The position numbers and the translations under genes are program-made. Positions 34,095 to 43,683 of a DNA stretch of 64,000 nucleotides are shown one piece after another. Below the pieces are notes generated by a model. It searched no databases. It saw only the letters and a program-made list of their open reading frames with translations, and was not told the origin of the DNA. This DNA comes from Bradyrhizobium sp. CCGUVB1N3. Its GTDB lineage: Bacteria > Pseudomonadota > Alphaproteobacteria > Rhizobiales > Xanthobacteraceae. The stretch is taken from the NCBI RefSeq assembly GCF_024199925.1, contig NZ_JANADR010000001.1:682001-746000 (forward strand), written 5' to 3'. The stretch's first letter is position 1. Every line of letters begins with the position of its first letter.

Positions 34095-35310
34095 CAGGCG
34101 TCGCCGTCATCGGCGCCGGTCCCGCCGGGCTGATGGCGGCGGAGGTGTTGGCAGCGGGCGGCGCTGCTGTCACCGTCTATGACGCCATGCCGTCTGCGGG
34201 GCGCAAATTCCTGATGGCCGGCCGTGGTGGGCTCAACCTCACGCATAGCGAGCCGCTCCCGCAATTCCTTGCACGCTACCGCGAGGCGGCGCCCAGGCTG
34301 GAAGCCGCAATCGACGCGTTTCCGCCAAGCGCACTGCGTGAATGGTGCGAGGCGCTGGGCGAGCCGACCTTCGTCGGCACCAGCGGGCGCGTGTTTCCCA
34401 AGGCGTTCAAGGCCTCGCCCTTGCTGCGGGCCTGGCTGCGCCGGCTCGACGCCGGCGGCGTCACGTTTGCGTTCCGTCACCGCTGGACCGGGTGGGACGA
34501 CGAGGGACGACTGTTGTTTCTGACGCCCAAAGGCCCTTCCGCCATCGGCGCCAATGCCACCGTGCTCGCGCTTGGCGGCGCGAGCTGGCCGGGGCTGGGC
34601 TCTGACGGCGGTTGGACGCAAGTGCTGGCCGGGAAGGGCGTGGCGATCTCGCCGCTACGGCCTGCGAATTGCGGCTTCACCGTTGCATGGTCTGAAGTGT
34701 TCCGGACGCGCTTCGAAGGCCAGCCGCTGAAAGGTATCGCCCTCGTCTTCGGCGGACACCCGGTGCGCGGCGAGGCGGTCATCACCCGGACCGGCATCGA
34801 AGGCGGCGCGATCTATGCGTTGTCGGCCGAATTGCGCGAGGCGGTTGCGGCCAAGGGCGAAGCGACGTTGCAGATTGCGCTGCGTCCCGATCTCGATCGA
34901 GGCGAGCTCGCCAAGCGGCTCTCCGCGCCGCGCGGCAAGCAGTCGGTCTCCAACTTCCTCCGCAAAGCTGCTCAGCTCTCACCAGTCGCCGTTGGCCTGT
35001 TGCAAGAGGCCGTGATCAAGGAGGGCCTGTCGCTCTCATCGCTGGCGCCCGAGCGACTGGTCGAACTGATCAACGCCGTGCCGGTCAGGCTCGTCGGCGT
35101 GGCCCCAATCGCGGCGCGATCTCCAGCGCCGGGGGCATCCCGTTCGACGAAGTCGACGCCGATTTCATGATCCGCAAGTTGCCGGGCGTCTTCGCCGCCG
35201 GCGAGATGCTGGACTGGGAAGCGCCGACGGGGGGCTATCTGTTGCAGGCGTCTTTTGCGACTGGAGCGGCCGCGGGGAAGGGTGTGCTGGAGTGGCTTAA
35301 GCGTTCTTAG
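34091..35310 (+). pseudogene. BaiN/HI0933-like flavoprotein (TIGR03862 type), frameshifted
   Basis: An FAD-dependent oxidoreductase. The dinucleotide fold VAVIGAGPAGLMAAEVLAAG begins upstream of the first ATG (34133), yet no in-frame ATG, GTG or TTG precedes it; only CTG at 34091, overlapping the SDR stop, could initiate. The middle keeps GRGGLNLTHSE and LGGASWPGLGSDGGW. Near 35105-35115 the frame shifts by -1: restoring one C (ATCGCGGCGCG to ATCGCCGGCGCG) continues as GAISSAGGIPFDEVDADF, then FAAGEMLDWEAPTGGYLLQA, the FAD-binding C-terminus, and stops at 35310. All domains exist, but in two frames. Mutation or sequencing error. Confidence 0.85.
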
Positions 35311-35320
35311 AACGCCGCCG

Positions 35321-35462
35321 CCCTTCGAGGCCTCCGCTGCGCTCCGGCACTCAGGGTGACGGCTATCGGAGAGCGTGATCCGAGGATGACTCAAGAGAGA
35401 GCGTCATCCTGAGGTGCGAGGTTTCCGGTGCGAAAGCACCGGAAGCCGAGCCTCGAAGGATG
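35321..35462. repeat. CCTTCGAGG intergenic element
   Basis: CCCTTCGAGGC at the left and GCCTCGAAGG at the right form outer arms. CATCCTGAGG and CTCAGGGTGA are inner partners, and TTTCCGGTGCGAAAGCACCG is a strong small hairpin. It resembles the 4519-4631 element and lies between convergent genes. Confidence 0.7.
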
Positions 35463-35482
35463 TGCGGGCGCTCCGTGGTGCC

Positions 35483-36562
35483 TTACCGCAGCTTCCCTCG
35501 CGCGGCCACCGGCAGCGTGCCGATGATCTCATCGCCGCGCACCATCACGACTTCGTCCATCATGTTGACGACGACGCAGACGTGGTTCGGCACGATGCGC
35601 ACGACGTCGCCGACGTTCGGCCGCGTGTTGCTGCGGGAGAGATCGAGGAAGCCGTGCTCCTCGGCGAAGCGCGCGATTTTTGCCTCCGGATGCTCGAGGA
35701 TCAGGCCATGGCCGTCGAGCCCGCCGGTATCCGTGGTCAGCGTCTTCGAGCCGGCGTCGAGAATGCCGCGCTCGGGCGCGGCCCGGCTGACGACGGTGGA
35801 GTAGATATGCAGCGCGCAGTCGTCCCAGGTGGCGACGCCGGCGGCGACCTGCATGCGGTCGTTGTAGATATAGGTGCCGAAGCGGTGCTCGGTGCCGCCC
35901 TTGAGCTTGCCGATATTGACGAGGTTCGGCGTGCCGCCGGTCGACACGATCGCGGCGTCTAACCCGTGCGCGCGCACGCCGGCCAGCGCCTCATCATAGA
36001 ATTTTTGCGCGTCGGCCCAGCCGGTCTCGGTCGGATAGAGCATGAAGCCGGCAAATTGCAGTCCCTTGGAGGCGGCGATCTCGCGCGCTAGCGCAATCGC
36101 CTCGGCCGGCGTCTCGACGCCCGCGCGCTTGCGGCCGGTGTCGCATTCGACCACCACCGATAGCGGCCGGCCTGAGGCTGCGGCCGCCTTGGGCAGGCCG
36201 GCGACCACGGTGGAGTTGTCAGCCGCGACCGTCATGTTGGCCTTGGCTTGCAGCGCCCCCAAGCGCGCCATCTTCTCTTCGCCCAGGAGATTGTAGCTGA
36301 TCAGGATGTTGTCGATGCCGGCATTGGCCATGATCTCGGCCTCGCCGAGCTTCTGGCAGGTAATGCCCTTTGCGCCGGCCGCGACCTGCATTTTTGCCAG
36401 CGTCGGATTCTTGTGCGTCTTGATGTGCGGCCGGTTGGCGACACCCGCGTCATCGCAGGCCTTCTGGATCCGCGCGATGTTGCGCTCGACCTTGTCCATG
36501 TCGATGACGGCACAGGGCGTGCCATATTCACGGGCGATCTTGGCGGCGAGGCGAGTTGTCAT
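35483..36562 (-). CDS. D-threonine aldolase / DSD1-family PLP enzyme
   Basis: A 359-residue fold-type III PLP enzyme. The PLP lysine is in NRPHIKTHKNPTLAKMQVA, and the metal site near the C-terminus is VRIVPNHVCVVVNMMDEVVM, whose His and Cys bind the divalent cation in D-threonine aldolase and D-serine dehydratase-like proteins. The alanine-racemase-type barrel occupies about residues 15-250, and the beta domain follows. It cleaves D-threonine or related D-3-hydroxyamino acids to glycine plus an aldehyde, or dehydrates D-serine; sequence alone does not separate these. It stands alone between repeat elements. Confidence 0.9.
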   Translation of the reverse strand: MTTRLAAKIAREYGTPCAVIDMDKVERNIARIQKACDDAGVANRPHIKTHKNPTLAKMQVAAGAKGITCQKLGEAEIMANAGIDNILISYNLLGEEKMARLGALQAKANMTVAADNSTVVAGLPKAAAASGRPLSVVVECDTGRKRAGVETPAEAIALAREIAASKGLQFAGFMLYPTETGWADAQKFYDEALAGVRAHGLDAAIVSTGGTPNLVNIGKLKGGTEHRFGTYIYNDRMQVAAGVATWDDCALHIYSTVVSRAAPERGILDAGSKTLTTDTGGLDGHGLILEHPEAKIARFAEEHGFLDLSRSNTRPNVGDVVRIVPNHVCVVVNMMDEVVMVRGDEIIGTLPVAARGKLR

Positions 36563-36584
36563 ATCATCTCTCTGTTTCGGCCCT

Positions 36585-36666
36585 GTAGGATGGGTAGAGC
36601 GCAGCGAAACCCATCAGTACTAGGTGTCGTTGTGCGATGGGTTTCGCTTCGCTCCACCCATCCTAC
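36585..36666. repeat. GTAGGATGGGT inverted element
   Basis: GTAGGATGGGTAGAGCGCAG at the left mirrors CTCCACCCATCCTAC at the right, with inner GCGAAACCCATC/GATGGGTTTCGC arms. It is a relative of the GTAGGGTGGGCAAA element at 23324-23413. It lies upstream of the D-threonine-aldolase-like gene and downstream of uup. Confidence 0.8.
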
Positions 36667-36677
36667 GATTCTGCGGT

Positions 36678-38489
36678 TCAAGCCTGTTCGATTTCTTCAC
36701 GGAGCATTTCGAGTTCGAGCCAGCGGTTTTCCGCTACGGAAAGTTCTTCATGCGCCTTGGCGATGGCCGCAGATGTATCGTCGAATTTCTTGCGATCCTT
36801 GGCATAGAGATTGGGATCGTCGAGTACGCGCTGGAGCTTTGCAATATCAGTGTGCAAGGTCTCAATTTTCTTGGGAAGCGTTTCCAGCGCATGCTTCTCG
36901 TTGAAGCTCAGCCGCCGTTTTGGCGCGGATGACGGGGCGGCGGGGCGCTCTTCCTTTTTCTCCGCAGGGGCTTGCGCCTTCGCGGTCTCGCGCTTCAGGT
37001 CGGCGCCGCGCTGCGCCAGCATGTCGCTGTAGCCGCCGGCATATTCGATCCATTTGCCGTTGCCCTCGGGCGCGATCACCGAGGTGACGACGCGGTCGAG
37101 GAAGTCGCGATCGTGGCTGATCAGGATCACCGTGCCCTCGTAATCGCCGAGCATCTCCTCGAGCACGTCGAGCGTCTCGAGGTCGAGATCGTTGGTCGGC
37201 TCGTCCAGCACCAATAGGTTGGACGGCTTTGCCAGTGCGCGCGCCAGCATCAGGCGGCCGCGCTCGCCGCCCGAGAGCACTTCCAGCGGCGTGCCCCGCT
37301 GCTCCTGCGCGAACAGAAAGTCCTTCATGTAGCCGACGACGTGCTTCGCCTTGCCGCCGACCATGACATGATCGCCGCGGCCGCCGGTGAGCGCCTCGGC
37401 CAGCGTCGATTTTGGATCGAGGCTTTCGCGATGCTGGTCGAGAGTGGCCATTTCCAGATTGGCGCCCAGCCGCAGGGTGCCGGAGTCCGGCTCTGTCCCG
37501 CCGGTCAAAAGATTGACCAGCGTGGTCTTGCCGGCGCCATTGGGCCCGATGATGCCGAGCCGGTCGCCGCGCTGGATGCGGGTGGAGAAATTCTCGACGA
37601 TCCTGCGCTCGCCATAGGCCTTGGTGACGCCCTTCGCCTCGATCACCAACTTGCCGGAGGCTTCCGCTTCCGCCGCGGCGAGGTTGGCGCTGCCGGCCGT
37701 GCCGCGATAGTTGCGCCGCTGCGCGCGCAGCGCATGCAGATTGGCGAGCCGCTTGACGTTGCGCTTGCGCCGGCCCGAGACGCCGTGGCGCAGCCAATGC
37801 TCCTCGTCGACGATCTTGCGGTCGAGCTTGTGCTGGTCGCGCTCTTCTTCGGCCAGTACCTCGTCGCGCCAGGCCTCGAACGACGCAAAGCCGCGGTCGA
37901 TCTGCTTGATCCTGCCGCGATCGAGCCAGGCGGTCGAACGCGAGAGATTGGAGAGGAAGCGGCGGTCATGGCTGATCAGGACCAGCGCGCTGCGTCGGCT
38001 GTCGAGCTCCTGCTCCAGCCATTCGATGGTGGTTAGGTCGAGATGGTTGGTCGGCTCGTCCAGCAGCAGGATATCGGGCGAGGGTGCCAGCACCCGCGCC
38101 AGCGCCGCGCGGCGGGCCTCGCCGCCGGAGAGATTGGCCGGATTCTCCTCGCCCGTAAGCCCGAGCTGCTCAAGCAGATAGCGTGCCTGATGCTGGTCGT
38201 CGCCGGGCGCAAGCCCCGCCTCGACATAGGCGAGCGTCGTCGCGTGAGTGCCGAAGTCCGGCTCCTGCGGCAGATAGCGGATGGTGGCGCCGGGCTGGAC
38301 AAAACGCGTACCGCCGTCTGGCTCGACGAGACCGGCCGCGATCTTGAGCAGCGTCGATTTGCCCGAGCCATTGCGGCCGATCAGGCAGACGCGCTCGGAC
38401 GGCGCGACGTTGAGCTCGACGCTCGTGAGTAGCGGCGTGCCGCCGAAGGTGAGGCGGATGTCTTTCAGTTGGATCAGCGGCGGCGCCAT
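36678..38489 (-). CDS. uup: ABC-F ATPase Uup
   Basis: A 603-residue soluble protein with two ABC domains and no membrane segment. Walker A motifs are CLIGRNGSGKSTLLKIAAGL and GIIGPNGAGKTTLVNLLTGG; signatures are NLSGGEARRAALARVL and VLSGGERGRLMLARAL; Walker B/D-loops are LLLDEPTNHLDL and LVLDEPTNDLDL. The linker between them and a C-terminal coiled coil (LPKKIETLHTDIAKLQRVLD, AIAKAHEELSVAENRWLELE) match Uup, which acts on ribosomes or branched DNA. It is followed 2 bases later by the YaiI-like gene's region on the same strand, where that gene lies upstream. Confidence 0.95.
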   Translation of the reverse strand: MAPPLIQLKDIRLTFGGTPLLTSVELNVAPSERVCLIGRNGSGKSTLLKIAAGLVEPDGGTRFVQPGATIRYLPQEPDFGTHATTLAYVEAGLAPGDDQHQARYLLEQLGLTGEENPANLSGGEARRAALARVLAPSPDILLLDEPTNHLDLTTIEWLEQELDSRRSALVLISHDRRFLSNLSRSTAWLDRGRIKQIDRGFASFEAWRDEVLAEEERDQHKLDRKIVDEEHWLRHGVSGRRKRNVKRLANLHALRAQRRNYRGTAGSANLAAAEAEASGKLVIEAKGVTKAYGERRIVENFSTRIQRGDRLGIIGPNGAGKTTLVNLLTGGTEPDSGTLRLGANLEMATLDQHRESLDPKSTLAEALTGGRGDHVMVGGKAKHVVGYMKDFLFAQEQRGTPLEVLSGGERGRLMLARALAKPSNLLVLDEPTNDLDLETLDVLEEMLGDYEGTVILISHDRDFLDRVVTSVIAPEGNGKWIEYAGGYSDMLAQRGADLKRETAKAQAPAEKKEERPAAPSSAPKRRLSFNEKHALETLPKKIETLHTDIAKLQRVLDDPNLYAKDRKKFDDTSAAIAKAHEELSVAENRWLELEMLREEIEQA

Positions 38490-38491
38490 GA

Positions 38492-38989
38492 TCAGCCCTT
38501 GACCGCTGCGGCCTGCTCGGCGCGGCGGCGCTGGATTCGGCGGATGGTCTGGTCCAGCGCGGACAGGAACGCGGAGCGATCGCGCGGCGCGAACGACCGC
38601 GGGCCGCCGGTGACTTCTCCGGCCGAGCGCAGATCGGTCATCAGGTTGCGCACCGCGAGCGTCATGCCGATCGATTCCTCGGTGAACGTCTTGCCGTTCG
38701 GCGCGATGACGTCGGCACCCGTCTTCACGCAGCGGCTCGCGAGCGGGATGTCGGCGGTGATCACGATATCGCCGTCACCGGCCCGCTCCGCGATCCAGTT
38801 GTCGGCAGCGTCCATCCCGGCGCCCGCCGCGACGCGTTCGATCAGCGGGTCCTGGGGCACGCGGATGAAATTGCCCGCAACCACGCTCACGGGCACGCCG
38901 TGCCTGGCAGCGACGCGATAGATCTCGTCCTTGACCGGACAGGCATCGGCGTCGACATAGATGCGGGGCTTGGCTGGAGGGCTCGTCAT
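38492..38989 (-). CDS. YaiI/YqxD family protein (DUF188)
   Basis: A 165-residue protein of the DUF188 family, related to PIN/NYN nuclease folds. Acidic residues that could hold a metal are in [19 protein letters not shown] and [46 protein letters not shown] and the end RSALD-like [14 protein letters not shown] are also typical. Function is not established in the family. ATG 38989 begins [18 protein letters not shown]; an in-frame extension to 39076 exists but is not family-like. The gene precedes uup on the same strand with 2 bases between, so they are probably co-transcribed. Confidence 0.92.
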   Translation of the reverse strand: MTSPPAKPRIYVDADACPVKDEIYRVAARHGVPVSVVAGNFIRVPQDPLIERVAAGAGMDAADNWIAERAGDGDIVITADIPLASRCVKTGADVIAPNGKTFTEESIGMTLAVRNLMTDLRSAGEVTGGPRSFAPRDRSAFLSALDQTIRRIQRRRAEQAAAVKG

Positions 38990-39097
38990 TCGCCGCGTGG
39001 TACCGCATTCGCCGCCCAAAGGCGAGGGGATTGACCGAGGTTCCTGACGCCCTACGATCAGCCTCTGAAGCAACAAAAATCAGGCGAAGGCGACAGC

Positions 39098-39898
39098 ATG
39101 CCGACCCGGCTCGAAACCTACCGCGTTGAGGCCTACAACACCGCCAAACAATCCGAAAACAAGATGCATGACGACACCGTGGCGCGCCGCTTCGGCTTTT
39201 CCGGCGGGCTGGTCCCCGGCGTCGACGTCATGGCCTACATGATGCACGTGCCGGTCGCCCGCTGGAGGCGGGATTTTCTCGCCCGTGGCCTGATCGAGGC
39301 GCGCTTTATCAAGCCGGTCTATGACGGTGAGGCGGCCGATGTCGATGCGGTCGAGCATAACGGCGTGCTCACCATCGAGGTGTTCAGCCGTGGCGAGCTC
39401 TGCGCGACGGGAACGGCGTCGCTGCCGGAGTCGGCGCCCTCGCTCTCCCTCGCCGACTATGCCGAGGTGCCGGCCATTGCCGAGCGCAAGCTCGTCAATC
39501 CGGCCACCTTCGAGGTCGGCAAATGGCTCGGCACGGCGCCGCGCCGCTGGGCCGGGCAGGATGCGACCGACTATCTCGCCGACATCAGGGAGACCGATCC
39601 GATCTTCGCGCGGGAAGGGCTGGGTCATCCCGGTCTGATCCAGCGCGTCATGAACCGCGTGCTGGTCGATAACACGATTTTGGGGCCGTGGATCCACGTC
39701 GGCAGCCGCATGCAATTGCTTGCGGCCACGCGTGCCGGCGACGAGATCACCGCGCGCGCAAAAGTTACCGCGAACTACGAGAAGAAGCGCCACCGCTTCG
39801 TCGAGCTCGACGCGCTCGTCGTCGCCAACGGCAAGACGCCGCTCGCGCAATGCCAGCACATCGCGATCTATCAGCCGCGCGAGCAGGCGGCGGCGTAG
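39098..39898 (+). CDS. MaoC/hotdog-like acyl-CoA-binding protein
   Basis: A 266-residue protein that seems to contain two hotdog units. Residues about 15-50 (AKQSENKMHDDTVARRFGFS then GGLVPGVDVMAYMMHVPVAR) resemble the dehydratase segment of MaoC proteins, with H and D in KMHDD and the GG-V-G pattern. The C-terminal half ends in LLAATRAGDEITARAKVTAN and FVELDALVVANGKTPLAQCQ, the paired strands of a hotdog. It may bind or hydrate an acyl-CoA, but the catalytic pair is not certain. It is transcribed away from the YaiI gene; a repeat follows. Confidence 0.7.
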   Translation: MPTRLETYRVEAYNTAKQSENKMHDDTVARRFGFSGGLVPGVDVMAYMMHVPVARWRRDFLARGLIEARFIKPVYDGEAADVDAVEHNGVLTIEVFSRGELCATGTASLPESAPSLSLADYAEVPAIAERKLVNPATFEVGKWLGTAPRRWAGQDATDYLADIRETDPIFAREGLGHPGLIQRVMNRVLVDNTILGPWIHVGSRMQLLAATRAGDEITARAKVTANYEKKRHRFVELDALVVANGKTPLAQCQHIAIYQPREQAAA

Positions 39899-39909
39899 CC
39901 ATCTAGCAC

Positions 39910-40012
39910 CGTCATTCCGGGGCGATGCAAAGCATCGAACTATGGTGCGCAATTGCGCACCTGAGAATCTCGAGATTCCGGGTTCGGCTCTTCGAGCCGC
40001 CCCGGAATGACG
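39910..40012. repeat. CGTCATTCCGGGGCG inverted element
   Basis: CGTCATTCCGGGGCG (39910-39924) and CGCCCCGGAATGACG (39998-40012) are perfect 15-base inverted repeats. Inside are GATGC-AAAGCATC and GTGCGCAATTGCGCAC palindromes. It is the same family as 3053-3165 and lies between convergent genes, suiting a terminator role. Confidence 0.85.
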
Positions 40013-40021
40013 AACGCGTCG

Positions 40022-42391
40022 CTACCCCGCCCCCTTCGCCTCCTGGATCGCCCGCCATACGCGCTCCGGCGTCAGGGGCATGTCGATGTGCTTGATGCCG
40101 TAGTCGGACAGCGCGTCGACCACCGCATTCACCACCGTTGACAGGCTGCCCGCACAGCCCGCTTCGCCGCAGCCCTTGGTGCCGAGCGGATTGCTCTTGG
40201 CCGGCACCGGGTGGTCGCCGACGCTCATGAACGGAACGTCTTCGGCGCGCGGCAGCGCGTAGTCCATCAGCGATCCCGTGATCGGCTGACCGCTCTCGTC
40301 GTAGCGGACATGCTCCATCAGCGCCTGGCCGATGCCCTGGACCACGCCGCCGTGGAGCTGGCCCTCGACGAGCATCGGGTTGATCACCGTGCCGAAATCG
40401 TTCACGGCGCTGTAGCGCACGATCTGCACCACGCCGGTGTCCGGATCGATCTCGACCTCGGCGACATGGCAGCCGTTCGGGAAGGCTGATGGCACCGGCT
40501 CGGTGGTGTGGTCGACATCGAGCGAGGAGGGCACGCCCTCCGGCACCTTGCCGTCATGCAGGCGCCTGGCCAGGTCCATGATGTTGATGCTGCGGTCGGT
40601 GCCGGCGATGGTGAAGCGGCCGTCGGCGAACTCGATGTCGGCCTCGGAGGCCTCCATGAGATGCGCCGCAGCGCGCTTGCCCTTCTCGATGACGAGGCGG
40701 GAGGATTCCACGATCGCCATGCCGCTGGCGGTGATCGAGCGCGAGCCGCCGGTGCCGTTGCCGGTGTGCACAATGTCGCTGTCGCCCTGCACGAGTTTCA
40801 CGTTCTCAAAGGGCACGCCAAGCTCTGCGCACAGCACCTGCGTGAACGGCGTCGCGTGGCCCTGGCCATAGTCGAGCGTGCCGGTGATGAGCTGCACCGT
40901 GCCATCGGGGTCGAACACGATCTTGCCGAGCTCGACGCCGGGAGGGGCAGTGACCTCGAGATAGGAGCCGATGGCGATGCCGCGCAGCTTGCCGCTCTTC
41001 CTGCTCTCCTTCTTGCGCTTGGAGAAGCTCTCATAGTCCGACAGCTCCAGCGCCTTGTTGAACACGGCCTGGAAGTCGCCGCTGTCATAGGTCACGCCCG
41101 AGGAGGCCGGGAACGGCATCTGGTTCGGCTTGACGAAGTTGCGCTTGCGCAGGGTCAGCCGGCTGATGCCCATCTCGTCGGCGGCGCGGTCGATCAGCCG
41201 CTCCATGTAGTAGTTCGCCTCGGGCCGGCCGGCGCCGCGATAGGCCCCCATCAAGGTGGTGTTGGTCAACACCGTCTTGATATCGACCGCCATCAGCGGC
41301 GTGCGGTAGACGCTGGAAAAATTCTTGCCGGTGTTGAGCGAGAGCGGGCTCGGCGCGACACCGGTGATGTAGGCGCCGAGATTGCCGTAGCCGGAGAGCT
41401 TTGCGGCGAGGAAATGCCCCTCGGCATCCAGCGCCAGCTCGGCATGGATCTTCTGGGCGCGGCCATGGCTGTCGGAGAGGAAGCTCGTCGAGCGCTCGTC
41501 GGTCCACTTCACGGGACGGCCCAGCGTCTTCGCCGCAAACAGGATGCACATATATTCGGGGTAGTTGATGTTCTTCATGCCGAAGGAGCCGCCGACATTG
41601 GCGGTGAGGATGCGTACCTTCTCGTTCGGCACCTTCAGGTTCTTGGCGAGATTGGCGCGGTTGCCCGAAACGCCCTGCGTCGGAACCTGGATGGTGTAGC
41701 GCTCGGTCTTCTTGTCGTAGGAGGCGAGCCCGACGCGCGGCTCCATCGAGACCACGGCGACGCGGGTGTTCTCGATGTCAAGCCTGGTCACATGGGCGGC
41801 GCTGGCGAAGGCCGCCTCCACCTTCTCGGCATCGCCAAAGTGATAGTCGAGCGCGACGTTGCCCGGGATGTGGTCGTAAAGCTGCGGCGCGCCTGCCTGC
41901 GCGGCCTCCTCGGGATCGGTGACCGCGGGCAGGGGCTCGATATCGACCTCAACGGCTTCCGCGGCGTCGCGCGCCTGCGCCAGCGTCTCCGCCACGACGA
42001 AGGCGATGGGATCGCCGACGAAGCGGACCTTGTCGGTCGCAAGCGGCTGGCGGTTGGTCTGCAGCAGCGGTGAGCCGTCGCGGTTCTTCAGCGGCAGGCC
42101 GCAGGTGAAGGGGCCGTAGCCGGCCGCATTGAGGTCAGTGCCGGTCCACACGCCCAGCACGCCCGGCATCGCCCTGGCCGCCTCGGTGCCGATGCCGCGG
42201 ATCACGCCATGCGCGTGGGTCGAGCGAACGACCACGGCATAGGCCTGGCCGGGCAGGTTGAAATCGTCGGTATAGCGGCCCATGCCGCGGACCAGCGTAT
42301 CGTCCTCCTTGCGCCGGACCGGCTGTCCGACACCGTATTTTTGCAGTGCAATAGCGTTTTCGAGCGAGGACGATTTGGTGTGTTCTTGCAT
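40022..42391 (-). CDS. Molybdenum hydroxylase large subunit (xanthine dehydrogenase family)
   Basis: A 789-residue molybdopterin-binding subunit. It opens KYGVGQPVRRKEDDTLVRGM and contains GGSFGMKNINYPEYMCILFA, AYRGAGRPEANYYMERLIDR (Mo site loop) and, near the end, GTKGCGEAGCAGSLSTVVNA with the catalytic Glu. The loop lacks the Cys of true CO dehydrogenase (AYRCSFR), so oxidation of a heterocycle or aldehyde is more likely than CO. The matching iron-sulfur and FAD subunits are not in the window, and its neighbours are unrelated, so it is an orphan subunit here. ATG 42391 (MQEHTKSSSLENAIAL) is preferred over 42508. Confidence 0.92.
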   Translation of the reverse strand: MQEHTKSSSLENAIALQKYGVGQPVRRKEDDTLVRGMGRYTDDFNLPGQAYAVVVRSTHAHGVIRGIGTEAARAMPGVLGVWTGTDLNAAGYGPFTCGLPLKNRDGSPLLQTNRQPLATDKVRFVGDPIAFVVAETLAQARDAAEAVEVDIEPLPAVTDPEEAAQAGAPQLYDHIPGNVALDYHFGDAEKVEAAFASAAHVTRLDIENTRVAVVSMEPRVGLASYDKKTERYTIQVPTQGVSGNRANLAKNLKVPNEKVRILTANVGGSFGMKNINYPEYMCILFAAKTLGRPVKWTDERSTSFLSDSHGRAQKIHAELALDAEGHFLAAKLSGYGNLGAYITGVAPSPLSLNTGKNFSSVYRTPLMAVDIKTVLTNTTLMGAYRGAGRPEANYYMERLIDRAADEMGISRLTLRKRNFVKPNQMPFPASSGVTYDSGDFQAVFNKALELSDYESFSKRKKESRKSGKLRGIAIGSYLEVTAPPGVELGKIVFDPDGTVQLITGTLDYGQGHATPFTQVLCAELGVPFENVKLVQGDSDIVHTGNGTGGSRSITASGMAIVESSRLVIEKGKRAAAHLMEASEADIEFADGRFTIAGTDRSINIMDLARRLHDGKVPEGVPSSLDVDHTTEPVPSAFPNGCHVAEVEIDPDTGVVQIVRYSAVNDFGTVINPMLVEGQLHGGVVQGIGQALMEHVRYDESGQPITGSLMDYALPRAEDVPFMSVGDHPVPAKSNPLGTKGCGEAGCAGSLSTVVNAVVDALSDYGIKHIDMPLTPERVWRAIQEAKGAG

Positions 42392-42605
42392 GGAAATGAC
42401 CTGAAAAGCCGGCTTTTGCGCGGGTTTCGCGGGCGGCGGAAGGGCCGGACCCCGTTCAGATAACGCAGGGGCCCGTTCACGACAACGCACGAATAGGCAT
42501 GGTCCCATTGTGATGGGTTGTTGCGCGCGCCCTGAGCGCTGCTAAAGTTTCGGGCGAAAAAGCAATTCCGGATCGGCCCTTTCGGGCCGTGGAAAGACAG
42601 TTTGT

Positions 42606-43682
42606 ATGAATGACCACACGCGGCTCCGCGACGGCCATGCGCTGCACGGAGAGCTGGGGGCGATGGCCACGGCGGCGCTGGCCGTTGAACCGGCCGTCCC
42701 TGCGCCAATGTCGGGAACCGGCGTCTATGCGGCGCTGGACCTCGGTACCAATAATTGCCGATTGCTGATCGCCTGTCCGACCAGCGACGGGTTTCGCGTG
42801 GTCGATTCCTTCTCGCGCATCATCCGGCTCGGCGAGGGCGTTTCGGCCACCGGCTGCATCAGCGAGGCCGCCATCGAGCGCGCCATCGCGGCGCTCAGCA
42901 TCTGCCGCGACAAGATCGAGCTGCGTAAGGCGCGGCGGCTGCGCCTGATCGCCACCGAGGCCTGCCGTGCCGCCTCGAACGCGGAGGGCTTTCGCAGCCG
43001 CGTCGCGGCCGAGACCGGTATCGAGCTCGAGGTGATCGACCGCGAGACCGAGGCCGCGCTCGCCGTGCTCGGCTGCTCGCCGCTGGTCGACCCCAGAGGG
43101 CGCGGTGCGATCCTGTTCGACATCGGCGGCGGCTCGACCGAGCTGGTGCGGATCGAGCGCGACCCGGCCGACGAGAATCCGCAGCCGCGCATAAAAGCCT
43201 GGATGTCGATCCCACTCGGTGTCGTGACGCTGGCCGAGCATTTTGGCGGCCGCGACGTGACGCGCGAGACCTACGCCGCGATGGAAGATGAGGTGACACG
43301 TCATGTCGCGCCCTTCGCCGAGGAGCATGGCCGCGATCTCGCCGAAATGCACCTGCTCGGCACGTCGGGCACGGTGACGACGCTCGCCGGCATTCACCTC
43401 AATCTGGCGCGTTACGACCGCCGCCGCATCGACAGCATCTGGATGGACGATGCCGACATCACGGCAACCATCAACAAGCTGCTCGGCATGAGCTATGAGG
43501 AGCGCGCCAACAACAATTGCATCAGCATCGAGCGCGCCGATCTCGTGCTCGCCGGCTGCGCCATCCTCGATGCCATCCGCCGCGCCTTCCCGCTGCCGCG
43601 CCTGCGTGTCGCCGACCGGGGCCTGCGCGAGGGCATGCTGGTCGAGATGATGCGCGAGGACGGCGCGCTGAGGAGCTGGTGA
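42606..43682 (+). CDS. ppx: Ppx/GppA phosphatase family protein
   Basis: A 358-residue member of the ASKHA-fold exopolyphosphatase/guanosine pentaphosphatase family. The phosphate-1 loop is [20 protein letters not shown] and the phosphate-2 loop is [39 protein letters not shown] is a further signature. The first 40 residues are a variable extension. It is the short form without the C-terminal HD domain. The enzyme removes phosphate from polyphosphate or pppGpp and so links to the stringent response. rlmE begins one base after its stop, suggesting one operon, an arrangement I recall as common in alphaproteobacteria. Confidence 0.92.
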   Translation: MNDHTRLRDGHALHGELGAMATAALAVEPAVPAPMSGTGVYAALDLGTNNCRLLIACPTSDGFRVVDSFSRIIRLGEGVSATGCISEAAIERAIAALSICRDKIELRKARRLRLIATEACRAASNAEGFRSRVAAETGIELEVIDRETEAALAVLGCSPLVDPRGRGAILFDIGGGSTELVRIERDPADENPQPRIKAWMSIPLGVVTLAEHFGGRDVTRETYAAMEDEVTRHVAPFAEEHGRDLAEMHLLGTSGTVTTLAGIHLNLARYDRRRIDSIWMDDADITATINKLLGMSYEERANNNCISIERADLVLAGCAILDAIRRAFPLPRLRVADRGLREGMLVEMMREDGALRSW

Positions 43683-43683
43683 G

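Noticed and set aside
40508..42073. A 521-codon plus-strand frame over the molybdenum hydroxylase gene
   Set aside because: Shadow of the conserved minus-strand gene; no domain or RBS support.
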